Positions 37,476 through 47,036 of a DNA stretch of 64,000 nt are shown in pieces. The notes beneath the pieces are model-generated. The model saw nothing but the letters and a program-made list of their open reading frames with translations. It made no database searches and was not told the DNA's origin. Position 1 is the first letter of the stretch. Every line of letters begins with the position of its first letter. The position numbers were made by a program, and so were the translations under genes. This stretch comes from JBDHWG01 sp046328525 (lineage in GTDB: Bacteria > Chloroflexota > Anaerolineae > Epilineales > JAHCIE01). Where the stretch lies: contig JAXLWK010000003.1 in assembly GCA_046328525.1 (NCBI GenBank), positions 1,488,001-1,552,000 of the forward strand. Direction: 5' to 3'.

Positions 37476-38099
37476 ATGGCGACTCAGCCGCAACCGACAG
37501 TGGAAACCTCGTCCGACCTGTCTCCCCTGCGTGAGCGAATCCGGCGCGACGGCAAGGTGCTGCCGGGCGGGATTCTCAAGGTTGACAGCTTCATCAACCA
37601 CCAGGTGGACCCGGCGCTCATGGCGCTGATGGGCCGCGAGTTTGCGCGGCGCTTCGGCTACCTGCGCCCGACCAAGGTGTTGACCGCCGAGATCTCCGGC
37701 ATCGCCCCCGCGCTCCAGGCCGGTGTCGCCCTGGATGTGCCGGTCGTGTTCGCCCGCAAGACGCGCTCCGTCACCCTGCCGCCCAACACCTTCGAGCGCC
37801 GCGTGCCGTCGCGCACCAAGGGCGGCGAGACGCTCCTGCTCGTATCGCCGGAATACCTCGGCCCCAGCGACCGGGTCGTGATCATTGACGACTTCCTCGC
37901 CTCCGGGCAGACGACGGAGGCCCTGGCGAGTATCGTTGCCGAAGCCGGCGCGACCCTGCTGGGCATCGGTGTCGTGGTCGAGAAGAACTTCGAGGACGGC
38001 CGCGAGCGCCTGGCGCACCTGGGTGTGCCCATCGAGGCCCTCGTCATCATCAGCCACATGGACGAGACCGGCATCGAGTTCGCCTCGGCCGGCGCGTGA
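37476..38099 (+). CDS. xpt: Xanthine phosphoribosyltransferase
   Basis: 207 residues from the ATG at 37476 (AGAGGAGAAG ahead). Matches the Gram-positive Xpt type: LRERIRRDGKVLPGGILKVDSFINHQVDP, AEISGIAPALQAGVALDVPVVFARKT, and the PRPP-binding loop VVIIDDFLASGQTTEA. It converts xanthine and PRPP to XMP in purine salvage. A 14-residue extension precedes the usual start. No purine riboswitch is visible; the leader holds a LexA-type box and a phased CCCA array instead. The next gene follows by 12 nt. Confidence 0.92.
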   Translation: MATQPQPTVETSSDLSPLRERIRRDGKVLPGGILKVDSFINHQVDPALMALMGREFARRFGYLRPTKVLTAEISGIAPALQAGVALDVPVVFARKTRSVTLPPNTFERRVPSRTKGGETLLLVSPEYLGPSDRVVIIDDFLASGQTTEALASIVAEAGATLLGIGVVVEKNFEDGRERLAHLGVPIEALVIISHMDETGIEFASAGA

Positions 38100-38111
38100 G
38101 CCGGGGCGAGA

Positions 38112-39755
38112 ATGCGCCTGGGCATCCTGCATCTCGACGACGATGTCGTTGCGATTGACAAGCCCGTCGGGCTGAGCACCCACGCCGCGTGGCACGACGT
38201 CATTCCGGGCGATGTCGTCGGTATCCTCAAGGCGCAGCTCGGCGTCGAGTACCTCGGCACGCACCAGCGCCTGGACCGCGACACGTCCGGCGTCATGGTC
38301 TTTGCGCGCCGACCCGCCGCCAACGCCTGGCTTTCCCAGGCGTTCGAGGCGCGCTCGGCCGGCAAGGAGTACCTGGCCGTCGTTCACGGCGCGCCCGCCG
38401 CCAGCGGCCGCATTGACGCGCCCATCGTTCCGGCTGGCGGCGGCCGGCAGCGGGTCGCGTCGGCAGGCGAAGGGCGCGATCAGCCGCCCGCCGTCACCGA
38501 GTACACCGTCGTCGCCCGCTCGCCCGACCGGCGGCTCAGTCTGCTGCGTCTGCACCCCCTCACTGGCCGTACCCACCAGCTCCGCGTCCACCTGGCCCAT
38601 ATCGGCGCGCCCATGGTCGGCGACCCGCTCTACGACCCGCGCAGCCGCCCCTTCCCGCGCCTGCTCCTCCATGCCGGCCGCCTCTCCCTGCCGACGCCGG
38701 GTGGCGTCCTGCTCGTTAAGGCGTCACCGCCGCCGATTTTCGAGTCGCTCATGGCGGACTCGTCGCCGGTTGATCTGGCGCAAGGGATTGCGAGCGGGAC
38801 CGACCAGCGCGGCGAGCCGCTGCCCGCCATCCTGTCCCTGGCCGCCGGCCGCCGCCGTCCCATCGCCGACGATGGCGACAGCGTGTATCGCCTCTTGAAC
38901 GGCGCGGGGGACGGCGTGGCCGGGCTGATTGCGGACCGATACGGGGAGGTGATCGTGGCGCACAGCCAGGCCGATGCTCCAGGCGGTGCGGACCTTCTCA
39001 TGGACAGGCTGCGGGACGTGTGGCAGCCGCAAGCGATTGTGTGGCGCATGGACCAGGCGTCGGGGGCGGGTGAGCGGGTATGGGGCGCGCTGCCCGGCGA
39101 CACGTGGGCGGTGAGCGAGGGCGGGCTGCGCTATGTCGTGGGCCTGGATGGGTTGACGACGGATCTACCAACCGAGCTGCGCGAGATGCGCGCGCGGGTG
39201 CGCGTCCTGGCCGCCGGGCGCGTCGTGCTGAACCTGTTCGCCGGCGCGTGCGCCTTTGGCCTGGCCGCGACGGCCGGCGGCGCGGCGCGTGTCCTCAACC
39301 TGGACCGCTCGCGTCAGCGCCTCGAACGCGGCATGGCGGGCTACGCCGCGAACGGCTTCGGGGCCGACCGCTACGACTTCGTGGACGGCGACATGTTCGA
39401 CTGGCTCAACCGCTTTCGGCGGCGCGGGCAACGCTTCGACATGGTGATCGTTACGCCATCGCCCGACACAATGCCGCGCCGCAGCCGCCACGATGTCGAG
39501 CGCGACTGGCCGACCCTGGCACAACAAGCGGCCGCCGTCGTTGCGCCCGGCGGGCTGCTGCTGGCGTGCAGCCGCCAGCCCCGGTTGGCGCGGCGCCAGT
39601 TCAAGGGGCTTGTTCTGTCCGGCGCGCAAGAGGCAGGCCGCCCGGCGTCAGAGGTCGCCTACTGGCGCGCCTCCGCCCTGGATTTTCCGGCCGCGCCGGG
39701 TGATGAGGGCGCGTTCAAGGGGCTGCTCTTGCGGCTGGATACGCTGTCGCCCTGA
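38112..39755 (+). CDS. Fusion of RluA-type pseudouridine synthase and RlmI-like methyltransferase
   Basis: 547 residues. Residues 1-215 are an RluA-family synthase: HQRLDRDTSGVMVFAR contains the catalytic Asp55, and GRTHQLRVHLAHIGAPMVGDPLY is also present. Residues about 260-547 are an RlmI/COG1092-like SAM-dependent methyltransferase: LNGAGDGVAGLIADRYG, then motif I VLNLFAGACAFGLAA and motif II RVLNLDRSR. The usual DPP catalytic loop reads TPSPD. The N-terminal PUA domain of RlmI is replaced by the synthase. It probably modifies 23S rRNA at two steps. It follows xpt by 12 nt. Confidence 0.87.
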   Translation: MRLGILHLDDDVVAIDKPVGLSTHAAWHDVIPGDVVGILKAQLGVEYLGTHQRLDRDTSGVMVFARRPAANAWLSQAFEARSAGKEYLAVVHGAPAASGRIDAPIVPAGGGRQRVASAGEGRDQPPAVTEYTVVARSPDRRLSLLRLHPLTGRTHQLRVHLAHIGAPMVGDPLYDPRSRPFPRLLLHAGRLSLPTPGGVLLVKASPPPIFESLMADSSPVDLAQGIASGTDQRGEPLPAILSLAAGRRRPIADDGDSVYRLLNGAGDGVAGLIADRYGEVIVAHSQADAPGGADLLMDRLRDVWQPQAIVWRMDQASGAGERVWGALPGDTWAVSEGGLRYVVGLDGLTTDLPTELREMRARVRVLAAGRVVLNLFAGACAFGLAATAGGAARVLNLDRSRQRLERGMAGYAANGFGADRYDFVDGDMFDWLNRFRRRGQRFDMVIVTPSPDTMPRRSRHDVERDWPTLAQQAAAVVAPGGLLLACSRQPRLARRQFKGLVLSGAQEAGRPASEVAYWRASALDFPAAPGDEGAFKGLLLRLDTLSP

Positions 39756-39766
39756 GCGCACCGCCC

Positions 39767-39788
39767 GCCCGCCGCTGAAGCAGCGGGC
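39767..39788. repeat. REP-like palindrome, GCCCGCCGCT stem
   Basis: 10-bp arms with one mismatch (39767-39776 with 39779-39788) around GA, just after the stop of the fusion gene. Confidence 0.65.
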
Positions 39789-39851
39789 TATGAATGGAAG
39801 CCTGAGAGGCTGACGCTCCGGCTCCCCCAGCCCCTTGGGCTTGCATCCTTA

Positions 39852-39873
39852 GCCGTAGGCTTGGGCCTACGGC
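39852..39873. repeat. REP-like palindrome, GCCGTAGGC stem
   Basis: Perfect 9-bp arms (39852-39860 with 39865-39873) around TTGG. With the hairpin at 39767 it fills the gap between converging genes. Confidence 0.7.
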
Positions 39874-39920
39874 GACCGGCGACGAGGCGGCTCAGGGTTA
39901 TTTTCAGGGGGGACGTCATC

Positions 39921-42578
39921 TCACGGCGGGCAGGTCTTGCCCCAATCGCGGCTGATGATCCCCAGGTCCACCACGTCAATGCGGCCGCTGCCGTCCACGT
40001 CGCGGTGGCGGACGTAGCGCCCGTCGCTGCTCGTCACCGGCCACAGCGCCGCTACCAGCGCCATGTCGGCCGCGTCCACCTTGCCGTCGCGGTTCACGTC
40101 CCCCTGCAAAACACACCCGCCGGGACAGCCGAGCCAGCGCAACATCGCGCGCAACAGACCCTGGCGCGTCGCCGCCCCGTCCACCGTCTCCAGCGCCAGC
40201 CCCAGCACTACCAGCCGCCGCTTGTCGTCACCATAGGCCAGGCCGCCCACCGCGCCGCTCGGATAGCGAGCCACGACCGCCGCGCCGTTCGTTGGCGCGA
40301 ACAGGGACGGCGATTGAGAATAGGCCACGTGGTCGCCGCCGGTGAGCGACAGGCTCTGGCCGGTCAGGAAGTCGTCACCGGCCAGCGACTGGCCGCTGGC
40401 GCTACCCGGCGAGGTCACGTGCAGGTCGGCGGCGAAGAAGCGGCTCAAGGGCGCGCCGGGCGGCACGGCGATGCGCTGGCCGCTGAGGAGCAAATGCCCG
40501 CCGCCGTCGAGGTAGCTCTCCAACGCGGCCTGCTGCGCCTCGCTCAGCACGCCGCTCTCGCCCCCAATCCAGACCACAATTCCGTAGTCGCGCAGGGTGT
40601 TGAGCAGCGGCGACGAGCGGTCGGCCACGCGCCACAGCGTGTACGGCTGGTTCAGCGCGTTCAGCGCCGCCGTCCAGCTCGCCGCCGCCCGCCCGGAGGC
40701 GTCCGCGTCCACCAGGAGGACACACGGCAGGCGCGTGAGGGCGAGGGTGAGACCGGCGGTAGGCGCGTTGCCCGCCACCTGGACCGAGGCGTAGCCCATC
40801 GCCAGGGCGCGCAGGGTGTGCGGCCCATTGGGAACTGTCACGCTGAACGAGCCGTTCGCCGCGCTGAGGGCCGATGTCGCGTCGGGTACAGCGACCACCT
40901 GCGCCCCGGCGATGGGCACGCCCGTGGCGGCGTCCACCACCTCGCCGCTGATTGCGCCCGTCCCGGCCCCACTGACCGTCAGCCACGTCGCCCAGACCGG
41001 CCCCCAATGCCCGGCCGCATCTTTCCCGCGCAGGAAGACGGTGTGGCGGCCCGGCGTCAGCCCCGCCGTCGGCAGTGTCCCGACGACGCTCTCGGTGGCG
41101 CTGTCGAACGCGCCGTCGGCCGCCGCCAGTCCGATGCCGGCGCCCGGCGTCCATGTCGGCTGGTCAATACTCGCCTCGGCCCCGCCCGCCACAGGCGTCA
41201 GCGCCGTTGTCGCGCTGACAATCGCCGTGACGGAGACGGGCGCACCCGCCGCCACACTGCCCAGGTTGGCCGGGACATTAGTCAGGTCCGGGCCTTGCGT
41301 CAGGCTGTAGGGCGCGCGGGCGATGCGCGCGGCGTAGCGCAGCGCGGGGACGTTCTTAGCAAGGATGTCCGGCAGGTCGGGACACGGCTGGAAGAAGTCG
41401 GTGCCTACCTCGAAGGTGTAGGCTGGAACGCCCGCCACGCCATACGCCCAGTCGGTCGTGTCACCGCTAGTGTCGTAGAGCGTCGTGCTAGCCGGTCCGG
41501 CGGTATAGCCGTTGAACGCGGCGAAGCGCCGACCGATGGCGCCGAGGCCGGCGTCGTCGGTCGAAGGCGTCTGCGTGTAACCCCACGGCCAGAGAACGTA
41601 CTCACCGTAGGAGTGGAGACTGATGAGCAGGTCTGGTGTGTCGGCGGGCATGGGGACGCCGTCGCTGCGCCGCGAGGTGATCAGACCGGCCACGAACTCC
41701 TGGAGCGACTGGGTCTCGATCTCCGAGGCTGGCGCAACGCCGCGATAGGTCTGCGAGCACGGCGCGCTTGCGCTACCGAAGAGGCCCCACTGGTAGGAAT
41801 GATTGCGGTTCAGGTCCACGCCGGACTGGTTGAACGTCGTGGGTGGGTTGGTGCACGTCCCGACGGTGTTGTTGGCGTTCTTGCGCTGGTAGTAGCCCTG
41901 CTCGGCGACGCGGTGGCCGTCCGGGTTGGCCGTGACGATGACAACGACCCGCTGCGTGTCCAGCAGCCACGTCGCATCGGCGTCCGTGCCGTAGCCTTGC
42001 AGCAAGGAGCGCGCGAACGCCAGGGCCACTTCGGGGGTCGCCAGCTCGCGGGCGTGGATGTTCGCCATCAGGAACAACAGCGGGCGGCCCTCCGGCGCAG
42101 CGCGGTTGCCGAGAACGAGCGCCTGCAGGCGGTCGCCGGCGCCGCGCGCATCCGGATGCAGGCGCAGCCAGCTCGCGCCGTAGTCCACCGGCTCGACCAG
42201 GGCCGGGTAGGCATTGACGAGGTCCGCCATCTGCGCTTGGAGTGAGTTGACGCCGCCGTAGCAGGCAGGGTAGCCCGCCGACGGGTGCGCCAGAGCATCC
42301 TTGATGTTGACCTCGACCCGGGTCCCGGCCTTCTGGAGGCTGTTGAGCGTATCCGGCGCGACGGCCGCCAGGGCATAGCCCTGGGCCGCGTTGACCTCCC
42401 ACACATCATGCTCGTCCACGATCTTCTGCAACTCTTGCTGAGACGCGTAGTACAGGCGGACCAGGGTGAACGGCGGCGGGGATTGGGGCGTCGGCTTCTG
42501 AGCGCCGGCGGCAGAGGCCAGGACGAGCCAGGCCGCGAGGGTCACGACGAACAGGGCGAGAATGCGCATGTTTTTCAT
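39921..42578 (-). CDS. Secreted M14 zinc carboxypeptidase with C-terminal dockerin-like domain
   Basis: 885 residues. Signal peptide (1-26, cleavage after GAQ). Catalytic M14 domain about 100-430 with the full set: H175 and E178 (NIHARE), R258 (DLNRN), H322 (LISLHSYGE) and E390 (YTFEVGTDF). Then an Ig-like domain, a carboxypeptidase-regulatory-like repeat (AISGEVVDAATGVPIAGAQV), a GATase-like segment (VWIGGESGVLSEAQQAALES), and a final type-I dockerin-like pair of calcium loops (GDVNRDGKVDAADMALV and RDVDGSGRIDVVDLGII). It is predicted to trim C-terminal residues from extracellular peptides. A dockerin suggests docking to a cohesin, none of which is seen here. Confidence 0.92.
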   Translation of the reverse strand: MKNMRILALFVVTLAAWLVLASAAGAQKPTPQSPPPFTLVRLYYASQQELQKIVDEHDVWEVNAAQGYALAAVAPDTLNSLQKAGTRVEVNIKDALAHPSAGYPACYGGVNSLQAQMADLVNAYPALVEPVDYGASWLRLHPDARGAGDRLQALVLGNRAAPEGRPLLFLMANIHARELATPEVALAFARSLLQGYGTDADATWLLDTQRVVVIVTANPDGHRVAEQGYYQRKNANNTVGTCTNPPTTFNQSGVDLNRNHSYQWGLFGSASAPCSQTYRGVAPASEIETQSLQEFVAGLITSRRSDGVPMPADTPDLLISLHSYGEYVLWPWGYTQTPSTDDAGLGAIGRRFAAFNGYTAGPASTTLYDTSGDTTDWAYGVAGVPAYTFEVGTDFFQPCPDLPDILAKNVPALRYAARIARAPYSLTQGPDLTNVPANLGSVAAGAPVSVTAIVSATTALTPVAGGAEASIDQPTWTPGAGIGLAAADGAFDSATESVVGTLPTAGLTPGRHTVFLRGKDAAGHWGPVWATWLTVSGAGTGAISGEVVDAATGVPIAGAQVVAVPDATSALSAANGSFSVTVPNGPHTLRALAMGYASVQVAGNAPTAGLTLALTRLPCVLLVDADASGRAAASWTAALNALNQPYTLWRVADRSSPLLNTLRDYGIVVWIGGESGVLSEAQQAALESYLDGGGHLLLSGQRIAVPPGAPLSRFFAADLHVTSPGSASGQSLAGDDFLTGQSLSLTGGDHVAYSQSPSLFAPTNGAAVVARYPSGAVGGLAYGDDKRRLVVLGLALETVDGAATRQGLLRAMLRWLGCPGGCVLQGDVNRDGKVDAADMALVAALWPVTSSDGRYVRHRDVDGSGRIDVVDLGIISRDWGKTCPP

Positions 42579-42647
42579 GATAGATAGGCCGTCATCACAT
42601 CCGACGTATGACTCCCTTGAGAGGGCGCGTGCCCGGAGGCTCCCCCA

Positions 42648-43034
42648 TCACTGGCCGTGAGGCGGCTGCCATAGCTCGACCTTGTTTCCCTCTGGGTCAA
42701 TGACCCAGGCAAACTTTCCATACTCGGATTCGTCAATCTGGTCGAGCACATTGCAGCCTTCTTCCTTCAGGACCTTGACCAGGGCGTGGAGATCATCCAC
42801 TCGGTAGTTGACCATGAAGGGCGCAGAGCTTGGAGCAAAATGGTCACTGTCCTGCGGATCGATTAACCAGGCCGTTGTGCCTGCCACCGGCTTGCCATCG
42901 CCATCGGTCCAATCGAAGGCCGCACCGCCCCATTCCTGGACATCAATTCCCAGGTGTCGCCTGTACCAGGCTTGCAACGCCGGCGCATCTTTGGCCTTGA
43001 AGAAGATGCCGCCAATACCAGTGACTCGCTTCAT
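42648..43034 (-). CDS. VOC (glyoxalase/bleomycin-resistance) family protein
   Basis: 128 residues, ATG with GGAGG upstream. Single-domain vicinal-oxygen-chelate fold: TGIGGIFFKAKDAPALQAWYRRHLG at the start and WVIDPEGNKVELWQPP at the end, with the terminal Glu as metal ligand. Members range from glyoxalase I-like enzymes to binding proteins, and no substrate can be read. It lies 17 nt downstream of mfd on the same strand. Confidence 0.85.
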   Translation of the reverse strand: MKRVTGIGGIFFKAKDAPALQAWYRRHLGIDVQEWGGAAFDWTDGDGKPVAGTTAWLIDPQDSDHFAPSSAPFMVNYRVDDLHALVKVLKEEGCNVLDQIDESEYGKFAWVIDPEGNKVELWQPPHGQ

Positions 43035-43051
43035 AGAAACCTCCAGTGTCG

Positions 43052-46000
43052 CTAGTCCTCGCCCGGCGATGCGGCCGGTTCGCCCTGGGCAACCTTGCCG
43101 GGCCGACGACGACGACGCCGCGACGGGCCGTCCGCATCCTTCGCCGCCGCGTTCGCCTTCCGCACCGCCTCGGCCATCTCGTCGGCAGTCTGAGCCAGCG
43201 CGCCGAGCGTTTCCAGCAGCAGCGGCTGCCAGTCACTGCGCATGGGGATGCGCACCTGGTTGGAGGCGACGCGCCCGACGGGTTCCAGGCGACGCTGGAG
43301 CGCCTGCTGCGCGGCGCGCGGGATGCGGTCCGTGCGCAGAATGAGGGACTCCCCCTCGCGCTGAATGGTGTGGACGCCGGCTCGCTGCGCCATGATCTTG
43401 ACCCGCAGGAGGTAGAGCAGGTTCTGCACGGGCGCGGGCGGCGGCCCGAAGCGGTCCTCCAACTCGTGGGCGATGCCGTCCACGGCGCTGAGGTTGTCGA
43501 GCTGCGACATGCGGCGGTAGAGGCGCAGGCGCAGGTTCTCCTCCGGCACGTAATTCTCCGGCAGGAGCGCGTCCAGCGGCAGCTCGATGGTGGGGGCAGG
43601 CGTCAGTGTGCCGAGCTTCGCGCTAGGCCGAATTGTCTGCGCCGCCGGATCGCCGTCCGCCTTCAACTCAGTGATGGCCTGGGCGAGCAGGCGGGTGTAG
43701 AGATCGAAGCCGACGGCGGCGATGTGGCCGTGCTGACGGCTGCCCAACAGGTCGCCCGCGCCGCGAATCTCCAGGTCGCGCATCGCCAGCCGGAAGCCAC
43801 CGCCCATCTCGCTGCTCACCTCCAGGATCGCTTCCAGCCGACGCCGCGCCTCGTCGCTCAGCTCCATCGTCTTGTCGTAGAGGAAGTAAGCGTAGGCGCG
43901 CTGCGTCGAGCGCCCCACGCGCCCGCGCAGCTGGTAGAGCTGCGCCAGTCCGAAGCGGTCGGCGCGGTTGACGATGAGCGTGTTGGCGTTGGGGATGTCG
44001 AGACCGCTCTCGATGATCGAGGTGCAGACGAGAACGTCCACGCGCCCGCCGGCAAACTCCAGCATGACCCGCGCCAGCTCGCCCTCGTCCATCTGACCGT
44101 GGGCGACGGCAATGATCGCCTCCGGGACGAGGCGCTGAAGGTGCTGCGCGACCAGGTGGATGCCCTGGACGCGGTTGTGGACGAAGTACACCTGGCCGCC
44201 GCGGTCCATCTCGCGCAAGATCGCCTGGCGCACGATGTTGTCGTCGGCCTCGGCTGCCTGGGTCACGATGGGCAGGCGTTCCTCCGGCGGCGTATCAATG
44301 GTGGACAGGTCCCGCACGCCGGTCAGCGACATGTGCAGCGTGCGCGGGATGGGCGTGGCCGTCAGGGTCAGCACGTCCACCTCCTGCCGCATCTGCTTCA
44401 AGCGTTCCTTGTGCTGGACGCCAAAGCGCTGCTCCTCGTCAATGATGACCAGTCCCAGGTCCTTGAAGCGCACGTCCGGGCTGAGCAGCCTGTGCGTCCC
44501 GATGACGATATCCAGCTTGCCTTCGCCGAGCTTCTCGACGATCTCGCGCTGCTCGCGGTCGGATTGCAGGCGCGAGAGGCACGCCACCGTGACCGGGAAG
44601 GCGGCCAGGCGCTGCATGAACGTGTTGTAATGCTGCTGCGCCAGGATCGTCGTCGGCACGAGGATGGCGACCTGCTTGCCGTCCATCACCGCCTTGAACG
44701 CGGCCCGCAGCGCGACCTCGGTCTTGCCGTAGCCCACATCGCCGGCGATGAGGCGGTCCATGGGCTTCGGCCGCTCCATGTCGGCCTTGACCTCCTCGAT
44801 CACGCGCATCTGGTCTTCGGTCTCGGTGTGCGGGAAGCTGGCCTCTAGCTCGGCCTGCCACGGGGTGTCCGGCCCGAAGGCGTGGCCGCTGACGGACTCG
44901 CGCGCGGCGTAGAGATCGAGCAGCTCGCGGGCCAGCTCTTCCACGGCCCGCTTCGCCCGCTCCTTGACCTTCTCCCAGTCTGTGCCGCCGAGACGGCTCA
45001 CCTCGGGTGAGGCATCGCCGACGCCGACGTAGCGCGAGACGCGGTCCACCTGGTAGGTGGGGACGTAGAGCCTGTCGCCGCGCGAATACTCGACTTCCAG
45101 ATACTCGCGCTCCGTGCCAGCGACCTCCAGCTTGACCATGCCGACGAAGCGGCCAATACCGTGCTCGATGTGCACCACATAGTCGCCCGGCCGCAGGTCA
45201 GAGAAGAAAGACTCCGGCGGCGATGCCTGGCGCTGGCGGGCGCGGCGGCGGCGCGGCAGCCGCCAGCCGAACAGCTCGCCGTCGGTGAGCAGGGTTAACT
45301 TGACCTGACCGTCACTCCCACCGTCGTCCCCGTCGTCGCCCTCACCGCGACGCGGCGGCAGGGTGTGGAGCGCCGCAGCCAGGTGGCCGCGCGCATCCGT
45401 CGGCGGGGCAGCCGGCTCTGAGACGCGCCAGCCCTCGCCCAGGACGCCGCGAATGAGCGTCAGACTACGCGGGCCGGGGATGCCGGTCAGCTCCGCCAGC
45501 GGCTTGAGATGGACGCCCCAGCCCTTGAACAGGTCCGCCAGGCGGTCGGCCTGGCGCGAGACGAGCACAATGGCCTGGCCGTTGTCCACCCAATCCAGCA
45601 CCTGCTGCACCGCCTCACCGAGCTGGCCGCCGTAGCGTGGCGAGGCCACGAACATCTCACCGATCGCCCGCCCGGTCTCCGACTGCGTCGGCTCGGCGTC
45701 CCCTTCCGCCGCCCCGGCCGGACGCGGCGCCGGTTCCAGGATGCCGCCGCGCTCGCCCCGCGCCGTGGGTACGTCCTCCAGGGCCACCGCCGAGCGCGCC
45801 AGCAGGCTGCCCTGGACATCGCCCCAGGCGACCACGGGGTTGGCGTCCCAGTGCATGGGCAGCTCGCCCGCGCGCACCTGCCCATCGCGCAACGTCTCCG
45901 CCTGCGCGCCGACCTCCGGCCCCACCGTGGCGATCTCCTGCCAGTCGTCGAGGAGAATCCAGGCGTTGGGCGGCAGATAGTCCAGGAGTGTCGCCGGCAT

Positions 46001-46969
46001 CGGGTGCAGATAGGGAAGGTAGAACTCGATGTCGCGTACCGGGACGCCGGATTGCAGCCCTTCGATTTCGCGCGCAAACTGCGCCTGCGCCAACGGATGC
46101 AGATTGCTCAGGTCGAGATTTAGTCGGTCGGCGACGGCGAGGCCGCGTCCAGCCAGGGCTTCGGCGGCCGGCGCGATGATCGCCTCCTCCAGCGTCTCGG
46201 CGCTGCGCTGCGTCGCCGGGTCGAAGCGGCGCAGCGACTCGATCTCGTCGCCGAAGAACTCGATTCGAAGCGGGCTGGCGCTCGTCGTGGGGTAGATGTC
46301 TACGATGCCGCCGCGGTGGCTGATCGTGCCCGGCCCCTCGACCACCGCCACCATCTCGTAGCCGATGGCGCTGAGGCGCTCCAACAGGCGCGGCAGGTCC
46401 ATCTGCCGTCCCTGGCGCAGATGCACCAGTGACTTGTCCAGCTCGGCCGGCGTCAGGGTGCGCGTTAGGAGACCGCGCACCGACGTCACGACAATCGGCC
46501 AGGGGGACTCGCCGTTCTCGGCCGCCCCCAGGTAAGCGCTCGCTTGAGGCGCAACCGACGGCGCGGCGGCGTTGGCGGACGCCTCCACGGGCTTCCACAG
46601 CCGCGTGAGCGTCGTGAGCGTGTCGAGGCGCTGGCGGCGAGTTTCCAGGTCCCAGGGGATGCGTTCGTAGGGCAGGGCGTCGGGGGCAGGGAAGCGCAGA
46701 ACGTCGCTCTCCTGGCGCACGAAGGCGCGCACGTGCTGCGCGAGCTGGTGCGCCCGGTCAGGATGCGCGGTCAGAAGCAGGATCGGCGCTTTCAGGTCAC
46801 GGAGCAATGCCGCCGCGAGGACAGGGCGCGCCGTTTCGAGCGCCGCCACTCTCAAGGGAGTGGGCCGATCCTGGCTGGCGCGATGCGCCCGCAGCCCCTT
46901 GACCAGGGTGCGGTAGCCAGGCGTTGTGCGCACGAAATTGGTCAGACCCGATAAAACAATCTCACTCAT
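43052..46969 (-). CDS. mfd: Transcription-repair coupling factor Mfd
   Basis: 1305 residues, about 150 longer than typical. N-terminal UvrB-like module (LLTAHPDRAHQLAQHVRAF, GIVDIYPTT), then the CarD-like RNA-polymerase-interaction domain (DYVVHIEHGIGRFVGMVKLEV, then YVPTYQVDRVSRY), and the RecG-type translocase with Walker A GDVGYGKTEVALRAAFKA, DEEQRFGVQHKERLK and the helicase motif LRGRVGRSTQRAYAYF. The C-terminal regulatory domain is present. It removes stalled polymerase and recruits UvrA. Extra length comes from low-complexity insertions in the N-terminal half (about 395-445 and 525-575). It has its own promoter; no LexA-type box was noticed. Confidence 0.96.
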   Translation of the reverse strand: MSEIVLSGLTNFVRTTPGYRTLVKGLRAHRASQDRPTPLRVAALETARPVLAAALLRDLKAPILLLTAHPDRAHQLAQHVRAFVRQESDVLRFPAPDALPYERIPWDLETRRQRLDTLTTLTRLWKPVEASANAAAPSVAPQASAYLGAAENGESPWPIVVTSVRGLLTRTLTPAELDKSLVHLRQGRQMDLPRLLERLSAIGYEMVAVVEGPGTISHRGGIVDIYPTTSASPLRIEFFGDEIESLRRFDPATQRSAETLEEAIIAPAAEALAGRGLAVADRLNLDLSNLHPLAQAQFAREIEGLQSGVPVRDIEFYLPYLHPMPATLLDYLPPNAWILLDDWQEIATVGPEVGAQAETLRDGQVRAGELPMHWDANPVVAWGDVQGSLLARSAVALEDVPTARGERGGILEPAPRPAGAAEGDAEPTQSETGRAIGEMFVASPRYGGQLGEAVQQVLDWVDNGQAIVLVSRQADRLADLFKGWGVHLKPLAELTGIPGPRSLTLIRGVLGEGWRVSEPAAPPTDARGHLAAALHTLPPRRGEGDDGDDGGSDGQVKLTLLTDGELFGWRLPRRRRARQRQASPPESFFSDLRPGDYVVHIEHGIGRFVGMVKLEVAGTEREYLEVEYSRGDRLYVPTYQVDRVSRYVGVGDASPEVSRLGGTDWEKVKERAKRAVEELARELLDLYAARESVSGHAFGPDTPWQAELEASFPHTETEDQMRVIEEVKADMERPKPMDRLIAGDVGYGKTEVALRAAFKAVMDGKQVAILVPTTILAQQHYNTFMQRLAAFPVTVACLSRLQSDREQREIVEKLGEGKLDIVIGTHRLLSPDVRFKDLGLVIIDEEQRFGVQHKERLKQMRQEVDVLTLTATPIPRTLHMSLTGVRDLSTIDTPPEERLPIVTQAAEADDNIVRQAILREMDRGGQVYFVHNRVQGIHLVAQHLQRLVPEAIIAVAHGQMDEGELARVMLEFAGGRVDVLVCTSIIESGLDIPNANTLIVNRADRFGLAQLYQLRGRVGRSTQRAYAYFLYDKTMELSDEARRRLEAILEVSSEMGGGFRLAMRDLEIRGAGDLLGSRQHGHIAAVGFDLYTRLLAQAITELKADGDPAAQTIRPSAKLGTLTPAPTIELPLDALLPENYVPEENLRLRLYRRMSQLDNLSAVDGIAHELEDRFGPPPAPVQNLLYLLRVKIMAQRAGVHTIQREGESLILRTDRIPRAAQQALQRRLEPVGRVASNQVRIPMRSDWQPLLLETLGALAQTADEMAEAVRKANAAAKDADGPSRRRRRRPGKVAQGEPAASPGED

Positions 46970-46994
46970 CGTCTCGCCTCACAAGAGTCCGTAA

Positions 46995-47023
46995 AGTGTA
47001 GCACAGACAATGTGGCGCGGCAA
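46995..47023 (-). promoter_or_regulatory. Promoter of mfd
   Basis: On the minus strand: TTGCCG (47023-47018), 17-nt spacer ending TGTGC, TACACT (47000-46995). It lies between the end of pth and the start of mfd. Confidence 0.55.
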
Positions 47024-47036
47024 AAGACTGTGTCGC

